Source: a virus
Length of the DNA stretch: 35,777 bases
IMG/VR virus record: IMGVR_UViG_3300007363_000015
Coordinates: 1-35,777 of that record
Reading direction: 5' to 3' (one strand)
Of this stretch, positions 16,341 through 22,066 are shown in pieces (positions within the stretch are counted from its first letter, which is position 1; the number at the start of each line of letters is the position of its first letter). Position numbers and translations under genes: made by a program. The notes under the pieces were generated by a model. The model ran no database searches, was not told the origin of the DNA, and saw only the letters and a list, made by a program, of their open reading frames with translations.

Positions 16341-16954
16341 CACTTGATCTCCATCAGTTCAGCCTTACGCTTATTCTTTGCTTCTTCAATCACTGCCAGA
16401 GCAGCCTGATTCCCCTGGAATTCTTTGAAGGCTTTTGCATAGCATGACTTGAGGTCATCCATCGACTGAGTGTTGAGGATGATCTGTGCGATCACTTCAG
16501 GGTTTAGCGCGTCATGTTTTTTTATCTCATGATAATGCGCGTCTGCGTCATTATCTCCTTCTGTTGGGATAGCAAATGCCTGGAATGCTGCGTATTTGTA
16601 TGCAGCGGACATTGCCTTGTTAGTGGCTTTGTCAGCAGAATCCATTGCTTCACCGAATGTCCTGACGATGTGCTTGCTTCCGTCTTCAGCGCAAACGAAG
16701 TCGAACTCTGCTTCAACTGTTACGTTGAATAGAACACCACCTTTTGCGCTTGCACGTTCTACGCATTGACGCGAAAGGATACGAGGAAGAATGCACAACC
16801 CATGTTTTGCAAGCAACGGCGCAAGCGCATTGTAGACATCATCGATCCCGCGAAACGAGTACCCCTGTTGCTGGTTCTTGCGATCCTTTGTGATGCCGGT
16901 TTGAGCTAGTGCTGCCTGTACTGCATTGATTGCTTGATAGACCTTCATTTCCAT
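16340..16954 (-). CDS. erf: ERF-family single-strand annealing protein
   Basis: The 204-residue protein matches the ERF family: the KVYQAINAVQAALAQTGITK segment, then YSFRGIDDVYNALAPLLAKHGL, a beta core, and the hallmark GEAMDSADKATNKAMSAAYKYA. The C-terminus is helical and Lys-rich. ERF proteins anneal complementary single strands and help circularise phage genomes. Its partner exonuclease follows directly. The start is overlapped by the end of an HNH endonuclease gene, so the endonuclease has been placed snugly at its 5' boundary. Confidence 0.88.
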   Translation of the reverse strand: MEMKVYQAINAVQAALAQTGITKDRKNQQQGYSFRGIDDVYNALAPLLAKHGLCILPRILSRQCVERASAKGGVLFNVTVEAEFDFVCAEDGSKHIVRTFGEAMDSADKATNKAMSAAYKYAAFQAFAIPTEGDNDADAHYHEIKKHDALNPEVIAQIILNTQSMDDLKSCYAKAFKEFQGNQAALAVIEEAKNKRKAELMEIK

Positions 16955-17478
16955 GTCTCTCCGCGAATGATGCGATTTATTGTCATTGGTGAAACATCAA
17001 AAATCTTGCACATTGATCTTTGTGTTTCACCATTTGCTACACGAACCCGTATTTCGTCAACCTGTGATTGTGTAAGTTTTGATCTTGGATTTTTTTCTCC
17101 ATGAAGAGGTGTTTGCTTTGCTCTTCCTTTATCAACCATGTCTTTTACATTGTCTGCTTGAGTTCCAAGCATCAAATGTTTGGGGTTGACACAGCAACGA
17201 GTGTCACACTTGTGCAAAACAAACATACCATTAGGAATTTCTCCGCAAAACAGCTTATAAGCTGCACGGTGAGCTTTTGTTTCATTTAATGCAACAAAAA
17301 CACCATATCCAATCCTATTGATTGATCCAGTCCAGTACCAACAATCAGAAGATCCTGTGACAACCATTCTCCAAAAGCGTTCAAGTGGCGTTCCACTGCT
17401 ATGTTGATTCGTGCGTTTTCGTGGAGCAATTGATTTTTTGATCAACATTGCTTCTTGCATTCTCAGTTCTGGAGACAT
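16945..17478 (-). CDS. HNH homing endonuclease with C-terminal HTH
   Basis: The 177-residue protein has a central HNH module of the kind found in freestanding homing enzymes. It reads DCWYWTGSINRIGYGVFVAL, then HRAAYKLFCGEIPNGMFVLHKCDTRCCVNPKHLMLGTQADNVKDM. A Cys pair and His residues chelate zinc, and the tail folds as helix-turn-helix (SKLTQSQVDEIRVRVANGE and MCKIFDVSPMTINRIIRG). It is AT-richer than neighbouring recombination genes, consistent with mobility. AAGGAG precedes the ATG. It overlaps both the upstream small gene and the ERF start, so it sits in the operon without a promoter of its own. Confidence 0.85.
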   Translation of the reverse strand: MSPELRMQEAMLIKKSIAPRKRTNQHSSGTPLERFWRMVVTGSSDCWYWTGSINRIGYGVFVALNETKAHRAAYKLFCGEIPNGMFVLHKCDTRCCVNPKHLMLGTQADNVKDMVDKGRAKQTPLHGEKNPRSKLTQSQVDEIRVRVANGETQRSMCKIFDVSPMTINRIIRGETWK

Positions 17479-17623
17479 GATTGAACTCCTTATGCCTTAA
17501 CTTGATGCGATCTGCTTCATTGTCTGTCCTTTCTGAGATGGGTGTCCAACCAAACTTGCGCCATGTAATGGTGACGTCTGTAGCTGCGCTGTTTCGCCAG
17601 ACGAAGTTGGGGTCGTTGATCAT
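17399..17623 (-). CDS. Small conserved phage protein overlapped by HNH gene
   Basis: From ATG 17623 the protein is 74 residues: MINDPNFVWRNSAATDVTITW, then RKFGWTPISERTDNEADRIK. The WRNSAATDVTITWRKFGW core is a pattern I know from small phage proteins of unknown function. Its start overlaps the stop of the upstream membrane protein (ATGA). The last 80 bp lie inside the HNH gene in another frame. The tail after HKEFNHVS looks like unselected sequence, so the homing gene may have extended or replaced the original C-terminus. Confidence 0.6.
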   Translation of the reverse strand: MINDPNFVWRNSAATDVTITWRKFGWTPISERTDNEADRIKLRHKEFNHVSRTENARSNVDQKINCSTKTHEST

Positions 17624-17766
17624 GCTGCAAGTGCAAGCCAGAACAACAGCATCAGCAGCGAGAACGCAATCGACCAGCCCAGAGCATCGATCACCTTCTG
17701 CTTCAGGTCGTCCATCTCCTGGTGACGCTGCACCTCGTACTCCCAGCGATCCTGATCGTTTTCCAT
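17620..17766 (-). CDS. Small single-TM protein, first gene of the leftward operon
   Basis: A 48-residue reading frame from ATG 17766: a charged N-terminal half (MENDQDRWEYEVQRHQEMDD, then LKQKVIDAL) followed by a strong C-terminal membrane helix (WSIAFSLLMLLFWLALAA). AAGGAGC lies just upstream, and the frame begins about 27 bases after the leftward -10 box. Its stop overlaps the next start (ATGA). A tail-anchored mini-protein made first from the leftward early promoter is reminiscent of early host-takeover or exclusion proteins, but no homology is visible and function is unknown. Confidence 0.7.
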   Translation of the reverse strand: MENDQDRWEYEVQRHQEMDDLKQKVIDALGWSIAFSLLMLLFWLALAA

Positions 17767-17792
17767 GTTTGCTCCTTGTTGAAGGTGAAGCT

Positions 17793-17821
17793 ACTGTAAA
17801 CCAGTCTGTTGTGCTTGTCAA
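17793..17821 (-). promoter_or_regulatory. Leftward early promoter (PL-like)
   Basis: On the minus strand the -35 is TTGACA (17821-17816, perfect) and the -10 is TACAGT (17798-17793), 17 bp apart. The start of transcription would fall near 17786, just ahead of the 48-residue membrane protein. The -35 overlaps that of the rightward promoter, so the two polymerases compete for one patch of DNA. Confidence 0.75.
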
Positions 17822-17843
17822 GCGATTGGCAATGTGTTGTAAT
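17815..17843 (+). promoter_or_regulatory. Rightward early promoter (PR-like) and candidate operators
   Basis: The -35 is TTGTCA (17815-17820), the -10 TGTAAT (17838-17843), spacer 17 bp. Two small palindromes of the form TTGNCAA (17815-17821 and 17826-17832) lie 11 bp apart, one helical turn. They cover the -35 and spacer, so they are the best candidates for operators of the adjacent Cro/YdaS-like protein. The operator role is inference. Confidence 0.7.
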
Positions 17844-17862
17844 GTGGTCAGGAGGTAACACA

Positions 17863-18099
17863 ATGAACGTTCCCAATGCTCTCGACTACGCTGCTGCCAT
17901 TCTTGGCGGCAAGGGCAAGCTCTGTCTTGCTCTCAAGCTCCACCGTCAGAACCTGTACTCATGGAGGAAAGCTGGACGTGTCCCGCTGCCCAGGGCGCTC
18001 CAGATCGAGGAGTTGACTGGTGGCAAGGTTCGCAAAGAGTGGCTTGTTCCGGGGTTTTTCAATGACAACACTGACAGCACGAAGCAAGTGGCAGCTTGA
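17863..18099 (+). CDS. Cro/YdaS-like transcription regulator
   Basis: From ATG 17863 (AGGAGG eight bases upstream) the protein is 78 residues. It has a compact helix-turn-helix: NALDYAAAILGGKGKLCLAL with KLHRQNLYSWRKAGRVPLPRA as the recognition part, then LQIEELTGGKVRKEWLVPGFF. The spacing and the WRKxGRVP segment match small Cro/YdaS-type repressors of lambdoid phages. It is the first gene after the rightward promoter and most likely represses that divergent promoter. No CI-type partner lies opposite, as would be found in a classical lambda switch. A longer start at 17809 would run through the promoter and is rejected. Confidence 0.82.
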   Translation: MNVPNALDYAAAILGGKGKLCLALKLHRQNLYSWRKAGRVPLPRALQIEELTGGKVRKEWLVPGFFNDNTDSTKQVAA

Positions 18100-18373
18100 G
18101 GGTGATGGCTACCGTGTTGCCATCGTCGAGCATTACAACGCTTTCACCAAGCGCAAGCATGACCTGTTTGGCTGCATCGACATCCTTGCAATCGGCAACG
18201 GTGAGACGCTGGCAGTGCAAACGACAAGCAAGGCAAACATGGCAGCTAGGCGGCACAAGATCCAGGACTCGGATGCCTATGCCGAGATGGTCAGATCAGG
18301 CTGGCGCATCCAGATCCACGGTTGGCACAAGGAAGGCAACAGGTGGCAGTGCAAGGTGGAGGAGCTATGCTGA
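18062..18373 (+). CDS. PDDEXK-like (VRR-NUC/Hjc-type) protein, possibly inactive
   Basis: From ATG 18062 the protein is 103 residues and reads like a small nuclease-fold protein. It has an N-terminal KWQLEGDGYRVAIVEHYN segment, then HDLFGCIDILAIGNGETLAVQTTSKAN with Asp in CIDIL, and a helical end with GWHKEGNRWQCKVEE. In active members the strand after the Asp normally carries E-x-K or Q-x-K; here the positions read V-Q-T-T-S, so catalysis may be altered or lost. It overlaps the regulator gene by 38 bp and the NinB gene by 7 bp. Confidence 0.55.
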   Translation: MTTLTARSKWQLEGDGYRVAIVEHYNAFTKRKHDLFGCIDILAIGNGETLAVQTTSKANMAARRHKIQDSDAYAEMVRSGWRIQIHGWHKEGNRWQCKVEELC

Positions 18374-18801
18374 TCCCGCTGACAAACGAAGATGCCCGTA
18401 AACGTGCTTTAGAAGCCGTACAAGCCGCTAAACCTGGATGGGTGGTGTCGATCTCCAAACCCAACCGCTCAACCGCTCAGAACTCGCTCTATTGGGCAGT
18501 CTTGCAAGCGATCAGTGAGCAGATCATGCCTGGAGGACAAGGGCATCATCCTGATACTTGGCACATCTACTTCAAGACGCTGTTGCTGCCTGGACGGATG
18601 AAAGAGCTTCCAGGTGGTCAGATGGTCGAACTGGAGCCGACGACGACAGGGATGACGACCGCGGCATTCTCAGAGTACGTTGAGCAGGTGATTGCATGGG
18701 CAACGGAAAGGGGACTGGTATGGACGGAATCCTTGTCTGCTATGCGTGTGGAGAGAGACACGATCATGCAGTTGCCAAGCATTTACCAGACGGAAGCGTA
18801 G
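18367..18801 (+). CDS. ninB: NinB-like recombination protein
   Basis: From ATG 18367 (GGAGGAG just upstream) the protein has 144 residues. KPGWVVSISKPNRSTAQNSLYWAVLQAISEQI is characteristic of NinB/Orf proteins, and the conserved Trp/His/Tyr segment (TWHIYFKTLLLPG) and C-terminal helix (EYVEQVIAWATERGLVW) also match. NinB of lambda binds single-stranded DNA with SSB and stimulates recombination. Its placement between regulator and replication genes is normal for lambdoid phages. Confidence 0.8.
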   Translation: MLIPLTNEDARKRALEAVQAAKPGWVVSISKPNRSTAQNSLYWAVLQAISEQIMPGGQGHHPDTWHIYFKTLLLPGRMKELPGGQMVELEPTTTGMTTAAFSEYVEQVIAWATERGLVWTESLSAMRVERDTIMQLPSIYQTEA

Positions 18802-18971
18802 TGGGTCTGCACTCGAAAGAGTGGGCCATGTACTGTCAGGCGCGATTCGTCCTCTCTCAACCATTGAAGGCCAGGAGGGAGATCCTGGACGGTGTTGAAC
18901 GGTCGAGAGGTAAGGATGGTCGGGAACTGTTGGAGAGTGAAATTTTACGTTGGTACAACAAAGGAGCGTGA
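18720..18971 (+). CDS. Small conserved phage protein with CxxC
   Basis: From ATG 18720 the protein is 83 residues. It starts MDGILVCYACGERHDHAVAK, where C-Y-A-C and H-D-H could bind zinc. A helical part follows that is common in small phage proteins: LHSKEWAMYCQARFVLSQPL, then KARREILDGVERSRGKDGRELLESEI. The start overlaps NinB by 82 bp and has AGGGG about seven bases upstream. An earlier ATG at 18696 is possible but weaker. Function unknown. Confidence 0.6.
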   Translation: MDGILVCYACGERHDHAVAKHLPDGSVVGLHSKEWAMYCQARFVLSQPLKARREILDGVERSRGKDGRELLESEILRWYNKGA

Positions 18972-18972
18972 C

Positions 18973-19437
18973 ATGGTTCTGATTTATCTGTGTGCATTGG
19001 TGTTGGCTAATTTGTCTGTGTCTTATTTTGGGCCTTGGGTTAGTCCAATCAATGCGTTTCTGTTGATTGGTCTTGATCTGTCTTTACGAGACAAATTGCA
19101 CGAACGGTGGAAAGAGCATTTGTGGTCAAAGATGTTTGCGCTGATTGTTGGTGCTGGAGCTATTTCGTTTGTGCTTAATCCGGCTTCAATCAACATTGCT
19201 ATTGCTTCTGTGATTGCATTCATTGCTGCTGGATTGGTTGACGCATTCGTGTATCAACGACTGGTTTCCAAACAGTGGTTGATAAAGAGCAATGCTTCCA
19301 ATGCAGCTGGTGCTGCGGTTGACTCACTAATTTTCCCAACTATTGCATTCGGTTCGCTGATGCCAGCAATTGTTTTGCTTCAGTTTGCTGCCAAGGTTGT
19401 CGGTGGCGCACTGTGGTCATGGATGCTGAGAAAATGA
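18973..19437 (+). CDS. VUT/YhhQ-family membrane transporter (7-deazaguanine precursor)
   Basis: From ATG 18973 (AAGGAG at 18961) the protein is 154 residues with five to six membrane helices. It has the VUT family pattern: LANLSVSYFGPWVSPINAFL, then LIGLDLSLRDKLHERWKEHLW, later SNAAGAAVDSLIFPTIAFG and a C-terminal VVGGALWSW. Family members of the YhhQ type import preQ0 or preQ1, precursors of queuosine. It is shorter than bacterial YhhQ, as phage copies often are. The next gene, overlapping by 4 bp, resembles DpdA, which inserts 7-deazaguanines in DNA. The pair suggests salvage of the precursor instead of its synthesis. Confidence 0.78.
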   Translation: MVLIYLCALVLANLSVSYFGPWVSPINAFLLIGLDLSLRDKLHERWKEHLWSKMFALIVGAGAISFVLNPASINIAIASVIAFIAAGLVDAFVYQRLVSKQWLIKSNASNAAGAAVDSLIFPTIAFGSLMPAIVLLQFAAKVVGGALWSWMLRK

Positions 19438-20105
19438 TCCATTACCACGGAACACCAATCACACCGTTGATTGCTTTGGATTCAATGGTTGGTCAACACT
19501 TCTGTGTGTCGTACTTCCGTCCAGACTCGCTGCGTAAATGCTTGCAGATTGGACAAAGCATCATGTTTGATAACGGCGCATTCAGTTGCAAAACAAGAGG
19601 AGTACCGTTTGATTTAGATGGGTTTTACGAGTGGGTTGATCCTTTGCTTGGTCATCCGCATTGGGCAGTTGTGCCAGATGTCATAGACGGAACTGTCGAG
19701 CAGCAGAAGGAAATGGTTAAGACATGGCCATTCCCTAAGTCTCTCGGGATTCCTGTATGGCATCTTGGGTTGCCTATTGACTACCTTTTGGAGCTTGCCG
19801 ATCAGTGGGGTAAGGTTTGTTTCGGATCAGCTGGAGAGTATTGGCAAGTTGGTAGTCCAAAGTGGTCAGCAAGGATGGATGAGGCTTTCAACGCTCTTGA
19901 TAGAACCTTTAACAGGCTTCCCTGGGTTCATGGTTTAAGAATGCTTGGTCAGACAGAGTATCCGCTTGCCAGTGCAGATTCCACAAATGTTGCAGTCAAT
20001 CACTCTGGAAACACGTTCTGCGCTGGATGCATGGCAAAGCGAGTGAATGCAAACAATCCAGCTGGAAAGTGGGTTCAGCGTTTAGAACAGGAGGTTCTTT
20101 TCTGA
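19434..20105 (+). CDS. DpdA-like DNA transglycosylase candidate
   Basis: From ATG 19434 the protein is 223 residues. Features match DpdA-type proteins, distant relatives of tRNA-guanine transglycosylase: IHYHGTPITPLIALD at the N-terminus, FDNGAFS (Asp46), WAVVPDVIDGT (Asp82, Asp85), the IPVWHLG strand, GSAGEYWQVGSP, LPWVHGLRMLG, and ASADSTNVAVNH (Asp182). A C-x-x-C lies at 196-199. In this fold Asp residues act in base exchange, here of guanine in DNA. The start overlaps the transporter stop (ATGA), so the two are translationally coupled. No queD, queE, queC or folE homologue was seen. An alternative start is ATG 19419. Confidence 0.65.
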   Translation: MIHYHGTPITPLIALDSMVGQHFCVSYFRPDSLRKCLQIGQSIMFDNGAFSCKTRGVPFDLDGFYEWVDPLLGHPHWAVVPDVIDGTVEQQKEMVKTWPFPKSLGIPVWHLGLPIDYLLELADQWGKVCFGSAGEYWQVGSPKWSARMDEAFNALDRTFNRLPWVHGLRMLGQTEYPLASADSTNVAVNHSGNTFCAGCMAKRVNANNPAGKWVQRLEQEVLF

Positions 20106-20389
20106 TGTATCGGAGCAAACCACTGCTTAGAGCAGTCGCCAGTCTGCCGTGTCAACTGTGCGGCAAGGAGGACGAGACTCAAGCTGCTCATGCTAACTGG
20201 TCAGAGTACGGCAAAGGCATGGCTATCAAGGCGCATGACTGCTATGTCGCGGCTCTGTGTGTGTCTTGTCACCACAACATTGATCAGGGATCGAAACTCA
20301 ACTACGGAGAGCGGAAGGAACTATGGGAAGCAGCATGGAGAAAAACAATTCTGGTGTTGTTCGAACAAAACCTAGTAGGGCCAAAGTGA
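20105..20389 (+). CDS. YbcO-like (DUF1364 type) HNH nuclease
   Basis: From ATG 20105 (AGGAGG at 20089) the protein is 94 residues. It shows LPCQLCGKEDETQAAHANWS, then GKGMAIKAHDCYVAALCVSCHHNIDQG and ERKELWEAAW. Two Cys pairs (CQLC and CVSC) and His residues form the zinc/beta-beta-alpha-metal core of YbcO-like nucleases, which lie with Nin genes in lambdoid phages. It likely works on branched or single-stranded DNA during recombination. Start and preceding stop share a base (TGATG). Confidence 0.8.
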   Translation: MYRSKPLLRAVASLPCQLCGKEDETQAAHANWSEYGKGMAIKAHDCYVAALCVSCHHNIDQGSKLNYGERKELWEAAWRKTILVLFEQNLVGPK

Positions 20390-20709
20390 GCCTTCCAGAC
20401 TCATTGCTTGACCTGATTGTGTTGGTGCAGCGGGAGCCGATGACAGCGCAGGAGCTTGCAAGGCAGACAGGCATCTCAACTGACACTTGCAGAGCAGTGC
20501 TGAAGAAGATGCATCAGCGGAAGATGGCCCACATTGCTGATTGGGATGTTGTGCTGAATGGCCGGATCAAGTTACCTATGTACCGCTTTGGACAGGGCAG
20601 AGACCTTCCCAGGCCACCCCGAGAGCCAAACACACTGGTCAAGCGCAGGTGGAGGGAGAAGGAGAAGGCTCGGCAAGCGTTTGACCCGTTTTTTGCAATG
20701 TGTCGATGA
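20323..20709 (+). CDS. Winged-helix DNA-binding protein
   Basis: The 128-residue protein contains a helix-turn-helix: SLLDLIVLVQREPMTAQELA, then RQTGISTDTCRAVLKKMHQRKMAHIADWDVV, with a wing in RIKLPMYRFGQGRDLPRPP. The C-terminus is basic. It may regulate transcription or take part in replication. AAGGAA precedes the ATG. It overlaps the nuclease gene by 67 bp. ATG 20335 is an alternative start. A 140-bp gap with an unusual structure follows. Confidence 0.7.
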   Translation: MGSSMEKNNSGVVRTKPSRAKVSLPDSLLDLIVLVQREPMTAQELARQTGISTDTCRAVLKKMHQRKMAHIADWDVVLNGRIKLPMYRFGQGRDLPRPPREPNTLVKRRWREKEKARQAFDPFFAMCR

Positions 20710-20732
20710 GCATTGTAAGATTGTTCTGCGCC

Positions 20733-20858
20733 GTGAGAAGCGCATAGCAGGTCAGTGAGTCAGTCTCCATCGGGCTGGTCTATCTGACCGTTTCTTAACC
20801 CGTCCTGGGTGCAGACCTGCCGGAATTCTCACCGGATAGGCCAGCACCGATGGAGATT
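20733..20858 (+). other. Predicted large RNA structure: long stem plus pseudoknot over an HNH start codon
   Basis: Bases 20762-20786 pair with 20833-20858 as a stem of about 25 bp with one bulged A (20846) and a few G-U pairs. Two further 7-bp complements cross it: GTGAGAA (20733-20739) with TTCTCAC (20826-20832), and GCAGGTC (20747-20753) with GACCTGC (20814-20820). A 4-bp hairpin (20798-20801 with 20807-20810) sits in the loop. The order gives an H-type pseudoknot. The ATG of the HNH gene (20850) lies inside the 3' arm. I could not match it to a known riboswitch or ribozyme. Confidence 0.6.
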
Positions 20859-21380
20859 GCCTTGTCAAAAAGCAACTTCAAAAGTTCTTATGGAGCTTTG
20901 CTCCGCAATCCAAAATGGCAAAAGGCTCGTTTAGAAACGATGCAACGGGCTAACTTTGCTTGCGAACGCTGTGGAGACAAAGAGTCTACTCTTAACGTTC
21001 ATCATAAAAACTATAAACAAGGGAAAAACCCTTGGGAATATGAATTAAGCAATTTTGTTTGTTTGTGTGAAGCTTGTCATGAGTGCATACACAAACAAAA
21101 GCAAATGATCAACAATTTGCTTCCGTATTCTTATCTTGATTTTTCAGAAGTGCTTTCTGGGCTTATATCAGAACAGCCTAACTCTCGTTATGTAGGAATT
21201 ATTCATCCAAGGGTGTTTTCCCAAGAGTATGAGATTTTGTTTGGCAAGATAATTGCAAAAATGTTTGCGTATTGTGGGCTTGATGATATTAAATATTTTT
21301 GTAACTTGTTAGAAGATAGAGAGTTTTTGGATGAGTTTGAAGATTTGTTGAACGATCACATTGATAGGTGCTCAAAATGA
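20850..21380 (+). CDS. HNH endonuclease, mobile type
   Basis: The 176-residue protein has an N-terminal HNH module. NPKWQKARLETMQRANFACE leads into Cys38-x-x-Cys41, then NVHHKNY (His51, His52) and FVCLCEACHECIH (Cys73, Cys76, His77, His81). The C-terminal half (residues 90-176) is AT-rich coding, acidic and of unknown fold. The strong shift to A+T and the placement between two replication-region genes suggest an inserted homing endonuclease. No good Shine-Dalgarno is visible and the ATG lies in a long hairpin, so translation is probably repressed or conditional. Confidence 0.8.
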   Translation: MEIALSKSNFKSSYGALLRNPKWQKARLETMQRANFACERCGDKESTLNVHHKNYKQGKNPWEYELSNFVCLCEACHECIHKQKQMINNLLPYSYLDFSEVLSGLISEQPNSRYVGIIHPRVFSQEYEILFGKIIAKMFAYCGLDDIKYFCNLLEDREFLDEFEDLLNDHIDRCSK

Positions 21381-22066
21381 GCATTAAGTTAATGTGTATG
21401 GCGTTTGACGCAGAAATTCCTGCGACTCAAAAACTTGTTTTGCTTGCTTTGTGTGACAACGCTAATGAGCAAGGCCAGTGCTTCCCAAGCATTTCATTGC
21501 TTGAACGTAAGTGCTCACTTTCAGATAGGGCTGTTCAGTCTTCATTGTCATGGCTTGAACAGAACGGGTATTTGAGCAGGAATTTTAGGATTGGACGAGC
21601 GACGATCTATGTTGTAACCCCCGAACGTGGTTCACCCCCGAACGACGTTCACCCCCGAAGCAGCTTCACCCCACCCCCGAACGACGTTCACCCCACCCCC
21701 GAACGTGGTTCACCCTTAACCATCAAGGAATCATCAAGTAAACAAAAGAATAGAGGCACACGCATACCGTTTACAGAGCTTCCTGATGAGTGGAGCGAGT
21801 TCTGTAGGTCAGAGAGACCAGAGCTAAACCCAGTCAAGGTTTGGAATACGTTTTACGACTACTGGATTGCAGTACCAGGGGCAAAAGGCGTAAAAGCTGA
21901 TTGGTTTGCAACATGGAGGAACTGGGTTCGCAATCAACGTGCTGTGACAGAGAAGCAGCGCAAAGACGATAGTTGGAAAGCAAGATTTTCAAGTTTCGAC
22001 ACCATCGACATGGAGGCGAGCAATGGAAAAGTACCCGTACTTCCAGAGGATTCTGTTCCGTTTTGA
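21377..22066 (+). CDS. Lambda O-like replication initiator with internal origin
   Basis: From ATG 21377 the protein is 229 residues. The N-terminal part is a winged helix of replication-initiator type: IPATQKLVLLALCDNANEQG, then CFPSISLLERKCSLSDRAVQSSLSWLEQNGYLSR. Residues about 82-113 are a Pro-rich linker encoded by five DNA iterons. The C-terminal domain (FTELPDEWSEFCRSERPELN, then WRNWVRNQRAV) should bind the helicase loader. This layout is the same as in lambda O. Start overlaps the HNH stop (ATGA). The next gene overlaps by 44 bp and resembles lambda P. Confidence 0.78.
   Translation: MSIKLMCMAFDAEIPATQKLVLLALCDNANEQGQCFPSISLLERKCSLSDRAVQSSLSWLEQNGYLSRNFRIGRATIYVVTPERGSPPNDVHPRSSFTPPPNDVHPTPERGSPLTIKESSSKQKNRGTRIPFTELPDEWSEFCRSERPELNPVKVWNTFYDYWIAVPGAKGVKADWFATWRNWVRNQRAVTEKQRKDDSWKARFSSFDTIDMEASNGKVPVLPEDSVPF
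21617..21717 (+). other. Candidate replication origin: five iterons inside the initiator gene
   Basis: Five 11-bp dyads lie at 21623-21633 (GAACGTGGTTC), 21640-21650 (GAACGACGTTC), 21657-21667 (GAAGCAGCTTC), 21679-21689 (GAACGACGTTC) and 21701-21711 (GAACGTGGTTC). They are separated by C-rich spacers (ACCCCC or ACCCCACCCCC). Centres are 17, 17, 22 and 22 bp apart. The order of types is A-B-C-B-A, and the central unit differs in bases on both arms but keeps its symmetry. Iterons within the initiator gene mark the lambda origin, so initiator binding and origin melting here are likely. Confidence 0.72.

Noticed and set aside
17481-17858. Plus-strand frame through the leftward early genes and promoter
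   Set aside because: It crosses the divergent promoters and two well-supported minus-strand genes. Sequence is Ser/Arg-rich without motifs.
20733-20858. Nested pseudoknot considered as an HDV-like ribozyme
   Set aside because: The order of helices (P1, P2, P3, P1', P2') is similar and P1 is 7 bp, but there is no P4 and no joining strand with a catalytic C before the last helix. P2 is also far too long for that family.
21781-21790. CTGATGA core sequence, possible second hammerhead
   Set aside because: It lies in the coding region of the initiator (encoding PDEW) with no GAAA partner or matching stems around it.
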